Part shown: one piece after another, positions 1-7,363 of the stretch
Position numbering within the stretch: the stretch's first letter is position 1
Layout of the letters: every line of letters starts with the position of its first letter
Assembly: GCA_937871685.1 (NCBI GenBank)
Contig: CALMOL010000262.1
Span: 1-13,444, forward strand
Direction: 5' to 3'
Length of the DNA stretch: 13,444 nucleotides
From: an uncultured Verrucomicrobiota bacterium
GTDB lineage: Bacteria; Verrucomicrobiota; Verrucomicrobiia; Chthoniobacterales; SZAS-18
The notes under the pieces: generated by a model
What the model saw: the letters and a program-made list of their open reading frames with translations, nothing else
Told to the model about the DNA's origin: nothing
The model's database searches: none
Made by a program: the position numbers and the translations under genes

Positions 1-32
1 GGCGAGAGCCGGGGGGAACGGTCGGGGGAGAT

Positions 33-419
33 TTACTTGGCCTTGACGGCCGGAACGGCGGCCGGTTCATCGCGGCGGCGCACCACTTGTCCGATCACAG
101 ACTTGTCCATTTCGAGGCGACCCTCGGCGACGGTGAGGAGGAAAGTCTTCTCCTTTACGCTGTGAACGCGGCCCAGGATGCCGCCGGTGGTGACGACCTC
201 GTCGCCCGGCTTGACCGAGGCAGCTAACTCGCGCGCCTCGCGCTGGCGTTTCTGCTGCGGCCGAATGCCCAGGAAGTAGAAGATGACGCCGAGAAAAAGG
301 AAGGGGAGCAGCCCGGTGAACGCCGCCGGGCCGGCTGGCTGTCCCGGCGACGCGCCGGGAGCGGGGGTGGCGGCGGCCTGCGCGAGCAGCGAGACGAACG
401 ATCCAAGAAGGGGAGCCAT
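33..419 (-). CDS. yajC: Preprotein translocase accessory subunit YajC
   Basis: YajC is a small single-pass inner-membrane protein that associates with SecDF and the SecYEG translocon. The 128-residue product has one hydrophobic segment at about residues 36-52. The family signature RPQQKR follows directly at 53-58, and the beta-rich cytoplasmic domain carries the conserved TTGGILG at 77-83. It is slightly longer than usual (about 85-115 residues) because of a Pro/Ala/Gly-rich stretch (residues 15-33) before the membrane segment and a charged tail. The ATG at 419 has no Shine-Dalgarno sequence. It is the last gene of the leftward run, 82 bp after the FAD oxidoreductase. In many bacteria secD follows yajC; the window ends 32 bases after the stop, so that cannot be seen. 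Identification is secure; membership in the polysaccharide operon rather than its own transcript is uncertain. Confidence 0.93.
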   Translation of the reverse strand: MAPLLGSFVSLLAQAAATPAPGASPGQPAGPAAFTGLLPFLFLGVIFYFLGIRPQQKRQREARELAASVKPGDEVVTTGGILGRVHSVKEKTFLLTVAEGRLEMDKSVIGQVVRRRDEPAAVPAVKAK

Positions 420-475
420 GTCGGAAAAAAAGAGCCGGGAAGATGGCCGGAACGGCGCGGGAGTCCAGGGGAAAG

Positions 476-500
476 GGGGCGGAGACGGAGCGAGCGCCCC
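476..500 (-). other. GC-rich stem-loop between FAD oxidoreductase and yajC
   Basis: Arms GGGGCG (476-481) and CGCCCC (495-500) are perfect inverted copies around a 13-nt loop, starting one base after the stop codon of the upstream gene in the direction of transcription. Only a short C-TTT-CCCC run follows, so it is not a standard intrinsic terminator. It might attenuate read-through or stabilise a 3' end. A separate T7 tract (on the coding strand) lies just before the yajC start but has no matching stem. Confidence 0.25.
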
Positions 501-501
501 G

Positions 502-1623
502 TCAGGCGATGGCCTTCACGTCGCCAACGACCTTCGCCGTCAGAAACCGGAGGATTCCCGGCCAGCGGCGCGCAAGGCGCAGAGCGGTGCCAGCCAGGAC
601 CGGGTGCGTCCCTGCCCAACGGGCGAGGCGGTTCACCCAGATCCGGCCCCGGTATAGCGCGGCATGCTCGCACGAGTAATCCGCGGCGGCCGTGGCACCC
701 GAGACCTCTCCGCGGAACGCTCGGACCGCATGTGCGGCAGCCAGCTCGCCAGTGCGCAGGGCGTAATAAATCCCCTCGCCGGTGAATGGCTCGACCACGC
801 GGGCGGCGTCCCCCGCGAGGAAAAGACCATCCGCGCGGGCGGCTGGGCGGCCGGGCGTTTCCAGCGGAGCGACGACGCGCCAGTCGTGCGCCGGATCGAG
901 CTGGAACTCCGCGGCGAGCGCGGCGCGCAAAGTCTTTGCCTGTGCGGCCGGCACCGCGGCAGCCACGTTCAGCATCCCGTCCGCCGCTGGCGCGAAGCCG
1001 CCATAGCCACCCTCGGAAAACCAACGCAGTTCGAGCCGTTCAGCTGGCCAGTCAGCCGGGCGGGGCACATGAGCTTGGAGGCCGATGCGCTCTGATGAAA
1101 CGCCGGTAGGAACCACGCCGAGCAGCCGGGCGGCGGTGGAATTTCGGCCGTCGGCAGCAACGCAAAAAGTCGATGATGCCCGCCGGCCGCTTGTGGTCAC
1201 CGCTTCGAAGGAAGGCCCGCCCTCCGCACGTCGGAGGGAGCAGAGGGCCTCGCCTTCCCACAACTCCGCGCCGGCCGCCGCGGCGGCGCGCAGCAGCATC
1301 TCGTCGAAATGTGCCCGGCGGATCACCCGTTCGCCGGGGGTGTTGCCGCGGAGCCGCAGAACCACTGCCCGGCCGCGCCGCGGCACGAAAGCAAACTCGC
1401 GCGCCTCCCCGGCGGGAAGGGCGCGGGCGGCCGCAGCAACCCCGAGGCGCTCCAGCACTGCCCAGCCGTCTCGGTGAAGGCAGTCGCCGCAAACTTTCTC
1501 GCGCGGGAAGCGCTCCCGCTCGATGACCAGCGTGCGCAGCCCAGCTCGCGCGGCCACGAGCGCCGCGGCTGCGCCGGCCGGACCGCCGCCGGCCACGAGC
1601 AAGTCGAAATGGTCTCCGCTCAC
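502..1623 (-). CDS. FAD-dependent oxidoreductase, geranylgeranyl-reductase-like
   Basis: This 373-residue flavoprotein belongs to the NAD(P)/FAD-dependent oxidoreductase superfamily that includes geranylgeranyl reductases. Family members reduce isoprenoid double bonds or oxidise aromatic or polyketide substrates; the substrate here is unknown. Visible motifs are the Rossmann dinucleotide fold AGGGPAG (residues 11-17) with the ribose-binding acidic residue in LVIE (32-35), the family motif KVCGDC (43-48), the ADGRNS motif (157-162), and the second FAD motif LAGDAARVVEPFTGEGI (269-285). The GTG at 1623 is chosen because the Rossmann strand starts a few residues later and no other in-frame start is near; longer versions would overlap the kinase gene. 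A purine-rich AGGCGGGGG lies upstream of this GTG. The gap to the preceding kinase gene is 16 bp, suggesting co-transcription. An oxidoreductase is not a standard part of export operons. Confidence 0.85.
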   Translation of the reverse strand: MSGDHFDLLVAGGGPAGAAAALVAARAGLRTLVIERERFPREKVCGDCLHRDGWAVLERLGVAAAARALPAGEAREFAFVPRRGRAVVLRLRGNTPGERVIRRAHFDEMLLRAAAAAGAELWEGEALCSLRRAEGGPSFEAVTTSGRRASSTFCVAADGRNSTAARLLGVVPTGVSSERIGLQAHVPRPADWPAERLELRWFSEGGYGGFAPAADGMLNVAAAVPAAQAKTLRAALAAEFQLDPAHDWRVVAPLETPGRPAARADGLFLAGDAARVVEPFTGEGIYYALRTGELAAAHAVRAFRGEVSGATAAADYSCEHAALYRGRIWVNRLARWAGTHPVLAGTALRLARRWPGILRFLTAKVVGDVKAIA

Positions 1624-1639
1624 CCTGCGACCCCCGCCT

Positions 1640-3844
1640 TCATTCCTTGGCCGCCCGCTGTTTCGACGAGCGGCGCGACTGGCCATAGGCGCCCTCGTTG
1701 TAGCCGTGCTCGCCGTAATAATAGTAGTAGTCGATGCCCGAGCGGCGCGGCATCTTGTTGAGCACCATGCCATCGGGCGGGTGGCCCACCTTGCGCATCA
1801 TGTCGATGGCGCGCAGCACGGCGTTGCGCGGGCTTTTCCCGCCTTGGACCACCATCGCCACCGTCTGCACGTAGGGCAGCACCAGCAGCGTGTCGCTCAC
1901 CGGGATCAGCGGGGCCGTGTCCACCACGACGCGGTCGAAGGACTTGAGCGCTTCGGAAAGAAGTTCGGCGAACCCCTGGCCAGCGAGCAGCTCAGCGGGA
2001 TTAGGCGCGCGGTCGCCGGCGGCCATGAGGAAAAGGTTCTCGACCGCCGTTGCATGCGCGGCCTCCGTGAGCGTGGCGGCACCGACGAGATACTCGGTGA
2101 GCCCCACGAAATCCTCGCGCTTTTGGGCGAAGGTCTTGTGCAGCGAGGGACGGCGCATGTCCGCGTCAATCAGAAGCACGCGGAGGCCCTGCTGCGCGAG
2201 TGAGATGCCGTAGTTCGTGCACGAGAAGCTCTTTCCCTCGCCCGGCAGGGCGCTCGTGAAGAGCACGATTCGTCGGTCCGCCTCGTGGCCGAGAAGCGAC
2301 AACGATGCGCGCAGGGAACGGAACGATTCGGCGACAACGGAGTTGGGATCCTTCGCCATCACCAGCGGTGAGAGCTTCACGATATCCTTGACCAACGGGA
2401 CGGCCGCGAGCGCAGGCAGGCCGAACACTTTTTCCGCCTGGTCCACGGTTTTCACCGAGGAGTCCAGATACATCAAAAGCAGGATGATTGCGGTGCCCGC
2501 GGCCAAACCTAGGAGCACGCCGAGCGTGATGGAGCGCGAGCGATCGGGCTTGATCGGAACGGGATTGAAGGAAGCCGCCTCCGAGACGCTGACCGGATCG
2601 GCCTGGATGCCCTTGGTGAGGTCGGTTTCCTTCATCCGGCGCAGAACCGAGTCAAAGAGCGCGCGGTCGGTCTCAAGGTCGCGCTGGAGTTCCTTGTAGC
2701 GGATGGACTTCTTCTGCTGGTCGAGAGAGACCTTTTCCTGCTCGGCGAGCGCGGCCTCGAAAGATCGCTCCGTCTGGGCGGACTTCTCGTAGTCCGAGTA
2801 AATGAGCGCCGGCAGCTTGAGCACGGCTTGGCGGAAATTGGATTGCACCTCGGCGAACTGGGAGCGCGCCGTGATCATCTTGGGGTGCTTGTCTTTGTAG
2901 CGTCCGGACAGCGTGGCGATGCCGGCCTCCAGCTCAGCCATCTGCTTCTTAAACTCCGCCACCGTTGCGTGGTTGAAGACGCTCGGGATGGTCATGAGCT
3001 TGTCCACGTTGCCCTCGGAACGGCGGATTTGCTCGTAGTCGGCGGCGAGGCGAAGGCGGTCGGTCTTCACCGCGGTGAGCTTGGAGTTCAGGTCCTTGAG
3101 CTTGTCGGACACGATGTTCTCCTGCGCCTCAAAGGACGTGGAGCCCTGCTGCTCACGATATTCCTGGAGGGCCAGCTCCGACTTGCGGACCTTTTCCTTG
3201 AGGCGCTCGGCTTCCTCCATGAGGAACTGGAGCGCGGTTTCCGAAGTGCCGGAGCGACGCTCGATGGATTGCCGGATGTATTCGCGGCCGACGGCGTTCC
3301 CGATAAGCTGCGCGATCTTCGGGTCGCCGTGCTGCACATAGACGTCGATCAGACGCGTGCCGCGGCGGATGATGGGGTTGATCGAGCCGCTCAGCATCCC
3401 GGCGAGATCTTCCTCCTTGAAGGTGCCGCCACCCTCGGGGGGGGGCATGAAGTCGCGGTTCCGGGTCAGGTCCAGCCCGCGGACGACCCGGAGCATGAGG
3501 TTTCGGTTGTTGAGGCTCTGCTCGATGGTGCGGAGTTGGTCGAGCGCGCCGAGGTTCTGCGGGCGCACCTCCTGCACCGATACGTAGTTCTGCTGGACCG
3601 GGTCCACCTCCAGCACCACGCGCGACTGGAACACCTTCGGCGTGCGCGCGACGTAGGACAGCGCGGCGATCAAGCCGGCGATCACGCAAAGGATCAGGAT
3701 CCAGGACTTGCGCAGCGCAAAGTGAAGAAAGTGCCGGTAGTCAAAGGATTGCTGCGGCTTGAACAGCTCGGAGAGTTGCTCCAGGCTCGACGAGCCAGCG
3801 GCCGAGCCATTCTGGCCGTTCAATGCGGAAGGGGAGGGGGGCAT
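1640..3844 (-). CDS. Polysaccharide co-polymerase fused to bacterial tyrosine kinase (Wzc-like)
   Basis: This 734-residue inner-membrane protein joins a Wzz-type chain-length domain to a cytoplasmic BY-kinase, the Wzc arrangement that controls polymer length and export. The first membrane helix is at about residues 48-66. A long periplasmic, largely coiled-coil region spans about 200-400, with a Pro-rich motif (PVPIKP, 428-433) just before the second helix at 438-460. The kinase part shows Walker A PGEGKS (534-539, Lys538), Walker A' LLIDADMRRP (557-566) and Walker B VVVDTAP (639-645). The C-terminus carries a tyrosine cluster: five consecutive Tyr at 706-710 plus Tyr715 and Tyr720, the expected autophosphorylation sites. 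All key residues are present, so an active kinase is likely. The ATG at 3844 lacks a Shine-Dalgarno sequence. It lies 60 bp after the export-protein gene. A run of nine C (coding strand) occurs at codons 133-136. Confidence 0.95.
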   Translation of the reverse strand: MPPSPSALNGQNGSAAGSSSLEQLSELFKPQQSFDYRHFLHFALRKSWILILCVIAGLIAALSYVARTPKVFQSRVVLEVDPVQQNYVSVQEVRPQNLGALDQLRTIEQSLNNRNLMLRVVRGLDLTRNRDFMPPPEGGGTFKEEDLAGMLSGSINPIIRRGTRLIDVYVQHGDPKIAQLIGNAVGREYIRQSIERRSGTSETALQFLMEEAERLKEKVRKSELALQEYREQQGSTSFEAQENIVSDKLKDLNSKLTAVKTDRLRLAADYEQIRRSEGNVDKLMTIPSVFNHATVAEFKKQMAELEAGIATLSGRYKDKHPKMITARSQFAEVQSNFRQAVLKLPALIYSDYEKSAQTERSFEAALAEQEKVSLDQQKKSIRYKELQRDLETDRALFDSVLRRMKETDLTKGIQADPVSVSEAASFNPVPIKPDRSRSITLGVLLGLAAGTAIILLLMYLDSSVKTVDQAEKVFGLPALAAVPLVKDIVKLSPLVMAKDPNSVVAESFRSLRASLSLLGHEADRRIVLFTSALPGEGKSFSCTNYGISLAQQGLRVLLIDADMRRPSLHKTFAQKREDFVGLTEYLVGAATLTEAAHATAVENLFLMAAGDRAPNPAELLAGQGFAELLSEALKSFDRVVVDTAPLIPVSDTLLVLPYVQTVAMVVQGGKSPRNAVLRAIDMMRKVGHPPDGMVLNKMPRRSGIDYYYYYGEHGYNEGAYGQSRRSSKQRAAKE
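3437..3445 (-). repeat. C9 homopolymer tract inside the Wzc-like gene
   Basis: Nine consecutive G on the + strand (C on the coding strand) form three Pro codons plus neighbouring context at residues 134-136 of the kinase/co-polymerase. Runs of this length are classic sites of replication slippage. A one-base insertion would shift into a frame that stays open to about 3153 and then stops, removing the second membrane helix and the whole kinase. That it varies in nature is inference. Confidence 0.8.
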
Positions 3845-3854
3845 GAGGACAAAT

Positions 3855-3894
3855 GCGCTGGGCCAACGACGCCGGGCGAACCGCGCTGGACCAA
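3855..3894. repeat. Pair of 12-bp direct repeats in the export-protein/kinase gap
   Basis: GCGCTGGGCCAA (3855-3866) and GCGCTGGACCAA (3883-3894) match at 11 of 12 positions, with starts 28 bp apart. They fill most of the 60-bp gap directly upstream of the kinase start. They could be a protein-binding site or post-transcriptional element; a chance match in GC-rich DNA is also possible. Confidence 0.35.
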
Positions 3895-3904
3895 GAAGAG
3901 AGCG

Positions 3905-4477
3905 TCAGAAGAGGCTTTCTGCCACCGTGATCGTATCGCCGGGGAGGACTTTGAAAGATGGCACCTCGCCCTTGGCCATGGCCTTTCCGTTGATGCGGAT
4001 CACCTCTTCCTTCCCATTGACGCGGCGCTTGATGGTGATGTTGCCGGGGTTGGCGATGCGGGTGTAGCCGCCGGAAAGGGCGATCGCGTCGAGCAGGTCA
4101 ATGCTTTCCTGGTCCGGCATCTCCTTGACTCCCGGCGAGTTGACTTGCCCAAAGACGTTGAATCGCTTTTTGGCAAAGCCTTGCACGGTGAGGGTGACGC
4201 GGGGATTCACCAGATAGTCCTTCCGCAACATCTCGGAGATTCGGGCGATGGCCTGCCCGATGGTCAGGCCGCCAATCCGCACCTGCCCGAGCAACGGGAA
4301 CTCGATGGTGCCGTCCTGCGATATCTTCACGTTGGCCCGCAGGTCTTCTTCCTGGAAGACATCGATTTGCACTTGGTCATTCGGCGAGAGCACGTAAGAC
4401 GCCGACTGCGCCCGCGCGACCCCTGGGGCAAAGAGCGTGGTGACGGCCAAGAAAAACAAAAGCAGGGGGACGCGCAT
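3905..4477 (-). CDS. Short Wza-like polysaccharide export (OPX) protein
   Basis: The 190-residue periplasmic product has a signal peptide at residues 1-23 (hydrophobic MRVPLLLFFL start, ARA before the likely cut at Gln24). A Poly_export domain follows at about 26-100, beginning YVLSPNDQVQIDVF, a strong family hallmark. One SLBB domain spans about 103-187 (FNVFGQVNSPG through VLPGDTITV). It ends right after the SLBB domain, so it lacks the C-terminal amphipathic helix that lets full-length Wza span the outer membrane. It has no cysteine, so it is not a lipoprotein. The ATG at 4477 is preferred because it places the signal peptide at the N-terminus. An in-frame GTG at 4546 would add 23 residues and leave only 14 bp after the barrel gene. 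It probably acts with the adjacent barrel (4561-5889) and the Wzc-like kinase. Confidence 0.92.
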   Translation of the reverse strand: MRVPLLLFFLAVTTLFAPGVARAQSASYVLSPNDQVQIDVFQEEDLRANVKISQDGTIEFPLLGQVRIGGLTIGQAIARISEMLRKDYLVNPRVTLTVQGFAKKRFNVFGQVNSPGVKEMPDQESIDLLDAIALSGGYTRIANPGNITIKRRVNGKEEVIRINGKAMAKGEVPSFKVLPGDTITVAESLF

Positions 4478-4560
4478 GAGGGGGCCGCCGAGCAAACCAC
4501 AAGCCGCGGCGGCTTTCAACGCTTGCCGCGCCGCCCAATGCGGCACGCGACTGAACTCGC

Positions 4561-5889
4561 CTAGAACGTGAACGTAGTGCGCATCCCGACTTGATTATTC
4601 GAGAACTCGAACGCCTTTGCGTTCGTGAAGTTCTCGCGGTGCAGGTAGAACAGGCCCACCGACCAGCCTTCGCGCAGCGTGTAGTCAGCCCCGACGTTCA
4701 CGGTGATGAAATTGTCGGTGCGCGTCGCCCGGACCAACCGGACGGTCTCCTCGTAATCGGAGTTCTCGTAGGTGGTCGAGAGCGTGACAAAGATCCGCTG
4801 GAGGAAGCGCTGGCGCAGCGTGGCCGAAATCGAGGAGTTTGTGTAGTTCTGCCCGGCGAACACCGATGAAGCCGTGGTGCGCCGACCGCCGCGCAGGGTA
4901 AAGGTGGTGCCGTCGAAGGGCTGCCAGACGACGCCCAGCTCGAAGACGGGCGTCGCCGTGCTGCCGCGCGAAAAGGCGCCGTCGTATTGCCGGAACTCCA
5001 CGCCGACCGATCCGTTGAAGGCCACCTTGCCGGTGGCTTGGTAGTTCGCTCGGAGGTTGACCTGCTGGAAGGTCTGCGTGGGCGAGAGCGGCCCATCCAC
5101 CTCCTGGAAGCCGGCGACCACGCCAAGGCCGAAGGTCCACTTGGCGGTTGCGGCGTAGTTTAGATACACGTTCCCGGAGAACGAGTAATTGTCGATCTGG
5201 CTGTCGTAGTGGCTGGCATTGTAGGCGATGCCCGCGTCCACCGAGGTCTTGCCGGTGAGCGCATAGGAAATCCCCGCGATGGTCTGGTAGATGTTGCGCG
5301 AGACGCGCGTGCCGACCTCAGTGTCCGCGCCGTTCAGAATCTGGATGTTCTGCGAGAGGCGAAGCGCGAGTCGGTTAAAGCGATATTGGCCAGAAATTGC
5401 CAGGGCGTGCTCGACGTTGTTCTGATCGTCACGGTTGGCGTAAAAATAGACGCCGGGCGCGTAGTCCACTCGGAGATAGTTCTCGCCGCGCCCGAAGATG
5501 TCGCCCCAGCCGAAGGTCACGCCCGGCTCGACCGAGAACACAAAGTCACCCGTGCGGCGATCACGACGAATGAAGATGTTGTCGTCGTAGAGGAAGCCGA
5601 GCGTAAGGCGGAACGCGTATTTGAAGCGCCGCGCGTTCCCACCCACATCCTTCGGATCCCCGCGGGTAATCCCAGGCCCGAGCAGCGAGGAACCTTGCGG
5701 GTCACCAACCGTGGTCGGAAATCCAGGCGAGGAGGGGCCGGCGCTCTGGGAGATCGGCCCCGTCAGGATTTGCGCCCCGGCGGTTGCGGCGAGGAACGTG
5801 CCGAGGAGAAGGGCTCCCGCCCGCGCGGAGGAGTGCAAACGGGCGGCGGCCACCCCACGGGAAGGACCCGGCGGCTTGGTCTGCGTCAT
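4561..5889 (-). CDS. Outer-membrane beta-barrel protein, likely polysaccharide porin
   Basis: The 442-residue product has an N-terminal signal region (hydrophobic stretch about 25-38, likely cut near AGA-Gln40) and a Gly/Pro/Ser-rich linker to about residue 85. From there to the C-terminus it is built of alternating hydrophobic/polar strands. I count 18 candidate strands by eye, the first ending in LYDDNIF and the last ending TTFTF with the terminal Phe typical of BAM-assembled proteins. It resembles the BBP2-type barrels found in exopolysaccharide and exosortase loci. Sitting directly before a short OPX protein without its own outer-membrane helix, it is a good candidate for the outer-membrane conduit of the exported polymer. 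The ATG at 5889 has no Shine-Dalgarno sequence; the upstream gene ends 46 bp away. General barrel assignment is strong; the polymer-porin role is inferred from context. Confidence 0.85.
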   Translation of the reverse strand: MTQTKPPGPSRGVAAARLHSSARAGALLLGTFLAATAGAQILTGPISQSAGPSSPGFPTTVGDPQGSSLLGPGITRGDPKDVGGNARRFKYAFRLTLGFLYDDNIFIRRDRRTGDFVFSVEPGVTFGWGDIFGRGENYLRVDYAPGVYFYANRDDQNNVEHALAISGQYRFNRLALRLSQNIQILNGADTEVGTRVSRNIYQTIAGISYALTGKTSVDAGIAYNASHYDSQIDNYSFSGNVYLNYAATAKWTFGLGVVAGFQEVDGPLSPTQTFQQVNLRANYQATGKVAFNGSVGVEFRQYDGAFSRGSTATPVFELGVVWQPFDGTTFTLRGGRRTTASSVFAGQNYTNSSISATLRQRFLQRIFVTLSTTYENSDYEETVRLVRATRTDNFITVNVGADYTLREGWSVGLFYLHRENFTNAKAFEFSNNQVGMRTTFTF

Positions 5890-5935
5890 GATGGTCTGGG
5901 AGGGTGCCGGCCAGGGCGCGGGCCAGCGGCGCGAC

Positions 5936-6496
5936 TCAGCGTTCCGGAGAGATCACGATGTTCTGTCCGCCGGGGCCGGAGATGTTCGCCGGGTTCACCG
6001 AGGTGAAGCCGCCGGGCGCGCCGATGATGCCGGCGTCGAGGTCGCGCAGGCGAATCGGGAAGCCGAAACCGGTGCCGCTGTCGCCGAGAAGGGCATTCAG
6101 CGCGGAGCCGCACTCGGGGAAGAGGAGCGTGGCCTCTTCCACAAGGCGCCGGGCGACGCTTGGCGAGGCCTCCAGCGCGGCGCGGGTCAGATCCACCGGG
6201 TCGTTGCAGCGATCGACCAGATACGGGACGTTCTTGCGCTTCTTCTTGCGCGAGAGCAGCGCCACGCGCAGCAGCGGCACCGCTTGGTCCTCGCGCTTGG
6301 AGATCGCGCTCTTGAGAGCCTTCGCGAGCACCGGCGTGGGCGCGGCGGCAAGCGTCACCCCCGCGGGCAGCTCAGCCGCGAGCAATTCTCCCGAGGAAGC
6401 GCTGGCGACCCCGCGAAGGTCGGGCGCGAAGAGGATTTGCAGCAATGCGAGCAGGGCGAGGGAGAAGGCCGCAGGAGAAAACGGTTTGACGCGCAT
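5936..6496 (-). CDS. Secreted protein of unknown function in export operon
   Basis: I do not recognise this 186-residue protein. It begins with a signal peptide-like segment (MRVK, hydrophobic about 8-24, possible cut after ASA at 33). An Ala/Leu-rich, probably helical region spans about 53-137 with a basic patch RKKKRK (83-88) and two cysteines (97 and 129). The tail, about 138-186, is rich in Gly, Asn, Pro and Ser, is predicted by eye to be unstructured, and ends in SPER. There is no PEP-CTERM-like C-terminal motif-helix-arginine signal, so it is not an obvious exosortase substrate. The ATG at 6496 is preferred because it places the signal peptide first; an in-frame ATG at 6538 would add 14 residues. 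It lies between the FecR-domain lipoprotein and the barrel gene in the same direction, which suggests an envelope role in polymer export or assembly. Confidence 0.7.
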   Translation of the reverse strand: MRVKPFSPAAFSLALLALLQILFAPDLRGVASASSGELLAAELPAGVTLAAAPTPVLAKALKSAISKREDQAVPLLRVALLSRKKKRKNVPYLVDRCNDPVDLTRAALEASPSVARRLVEEATLLFPECGSALNALLGDSGTGFGFPIRLRDLDAGIIGAPGGFTSVNPANISGPGGQNIVISPER

Positions 6497-6624
6497 GGTG
6501 AGAAAACGAAGGGGCGGGACCGCGATGGGGTCGCTCATATCAAATCTGCGTCAGAATTCAAAGGAGATTGTGGACAAAGTTGCAGCGCAGGTGCCCCGAG
6601 CGGGAGGGGCCGGCCTCGCTTTGC

Positions 6625-6638
6625 CAAGAAGATTCTTG
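6625..6638. repeat. 14-bp dyad downstream of the FecR-domain gene
   Basis: CAAGAA and TTCTTG form perfect 6-bp arms around a 2-bp centre, 11 bp beyond the stop codon of the lipoprotein gene and within the gap before the unknown secreted gene. Dyads of this size often bind dimeric regulators. As RNA it would make only a four-pair hairpin and no T tract follows, so a terminator is unlikely. Significance is unproven. Confidence 0.3.
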
Positions 6639-6649
6639 CCGCCGGCGGA

Positions 6650-7363
6650 TTATTTTTGCGCCGGCCGGCGCAGACGGTCGGGTCGCACCAGCCGCTGGGT
6701 CTCGGCGAGCCGGGCGAAGAAAGCCTCCACCTCGCGCAGCTCCACGACGCGCCGCCAGCGAGCCTCGTCCTCGGCCGCGGACTGCGGCGGGCGAAAGCCC
6801 GTGGCCGCAGCACCCGAACTCCACGTGCCCTCGCCGGCCTCTATCGCCGGCTCGGCCTCGACCGTTCCTTCGGCGCAAAGTATCTCCGCGGTGTCCGCGC
6901 CGGTCGCAACAATCTCAGCGAGCGCGGCGCGGCGCAGGCGCACCGGCCCGGCCGGGGTGCGAATTGCCACGTCGAACGAAGGGGGGCCAGGCTCGTCGAG
7001 CCAAACCTGTGCGTGTCCAGACAGAAGCGTGGCGCGGAAACGACGCGCCGTGAGCGCGTCGTTTTCCTTCCCCAGCACGACCTCGTCGAGCGCGAGTTCC
7101 GCGGGGCCGACAAGGCGCACCATGATGCCCGGCAGCGGCGAAAGGACGCAGGAGCCGCCCGCCGTCGCGCGCACCCGGCCGCCAGGGGGAAGAAGCGCGC
7201 CGGCGGTCACCGGGGCGGTCCCGCGACCGGAGCACTCCACGGGGCCACTTGCCTGGAGCACCGTCGTCTCGACGGAGCGTGGGGAGTCGTGGCACCCTGC
7301 CATCCCGACGGCGAGGCCCGCAAGCAGCGCGAGCGCCCGGGCCAGCGGCAGGAGGGGGAACAT
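6650..7363 (-). CDS. FecR-domain lipoprotein
   Basis: The 237-residue product starts with a lipoprotein signal peptide: hydrophobic residues 9-20 and lipobox MAGC, with Cys24 as the lipidated residue. Residues about 38-170 fit a FecR domain in layout: an opening SGPVEC segment, V-x-AGxxLPPGxxV (52-64), a middle VGPAELALDE segment (85-94), a RTPAGPV strand (135-141) and a closing eGtVe strand (165-169). A charged helical tail runs from about 196 to 237. Classical FecR is an inner-membrane anti-sigma regulator with an N-terminal cytoplasmic part. Here there is no cytoplasmic region and no sigma factor nearby, so a structural or sensing envelope role is more likely. The ATG at 7363 was chosen because it gives a clean lipoprotein signal; the longer frame to 7450 would run into the divergent promoter region. 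First gene of the leftward run. Confidence 0.75.
   Translation of the reverse strand: MFPLLPLARALALLAGLAVGMAGCHDSPRSVETTVLQASGPVECSGRGTAPVTAGALLPPGGRVRATAGGSCVLSPLPGIMVRLVGPAELALDEVVLGKENDALTARRFRATLLSGHAQVWLDEPGPPSFDVAIRTPAGPVRLRRAALAEIVATGADTAEILCAEGTVEAEPAIEAGEGTWSSGAAATGFRPPQSAAEDEARWRRVVELREVEAFFARLAETQRLVRPDRLRRPAQK

Noticed and set aside
420..450. T7 tract (coding strand) before yajC as an intrinsic terminator
   Set aside because: The only nearby stem is a 4-bp CCGG pairing with an 8-nt loop, too weak for a terminator.
1624..1773. N-terminal extension of the FAD oxidoreductase into the kinase gene
   Set aside because: The extra 50 residues are the out-of-frame reading of the kinase's tyrosine tail. 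The Rossmann fold begins just after the GTG at 1623.
2828..4564. Long open frame on the + strand (578 codons) opposite the kinase and export-protein genes
   Set aside because: It is antisense to two genes with clear domains and spans the gap between them. Its translation shows no domain and is typical of the shadow frame in GC-rich DNA.
5936..6496. Unknown secreted protein as a PEP-CTERM exosortase substrate
   Set aside because: Its C-terminus lacks a short Pro-containing motif, a hydrophobic helix and a basic end; it is Gly/Asn-rich and ends in SPER.
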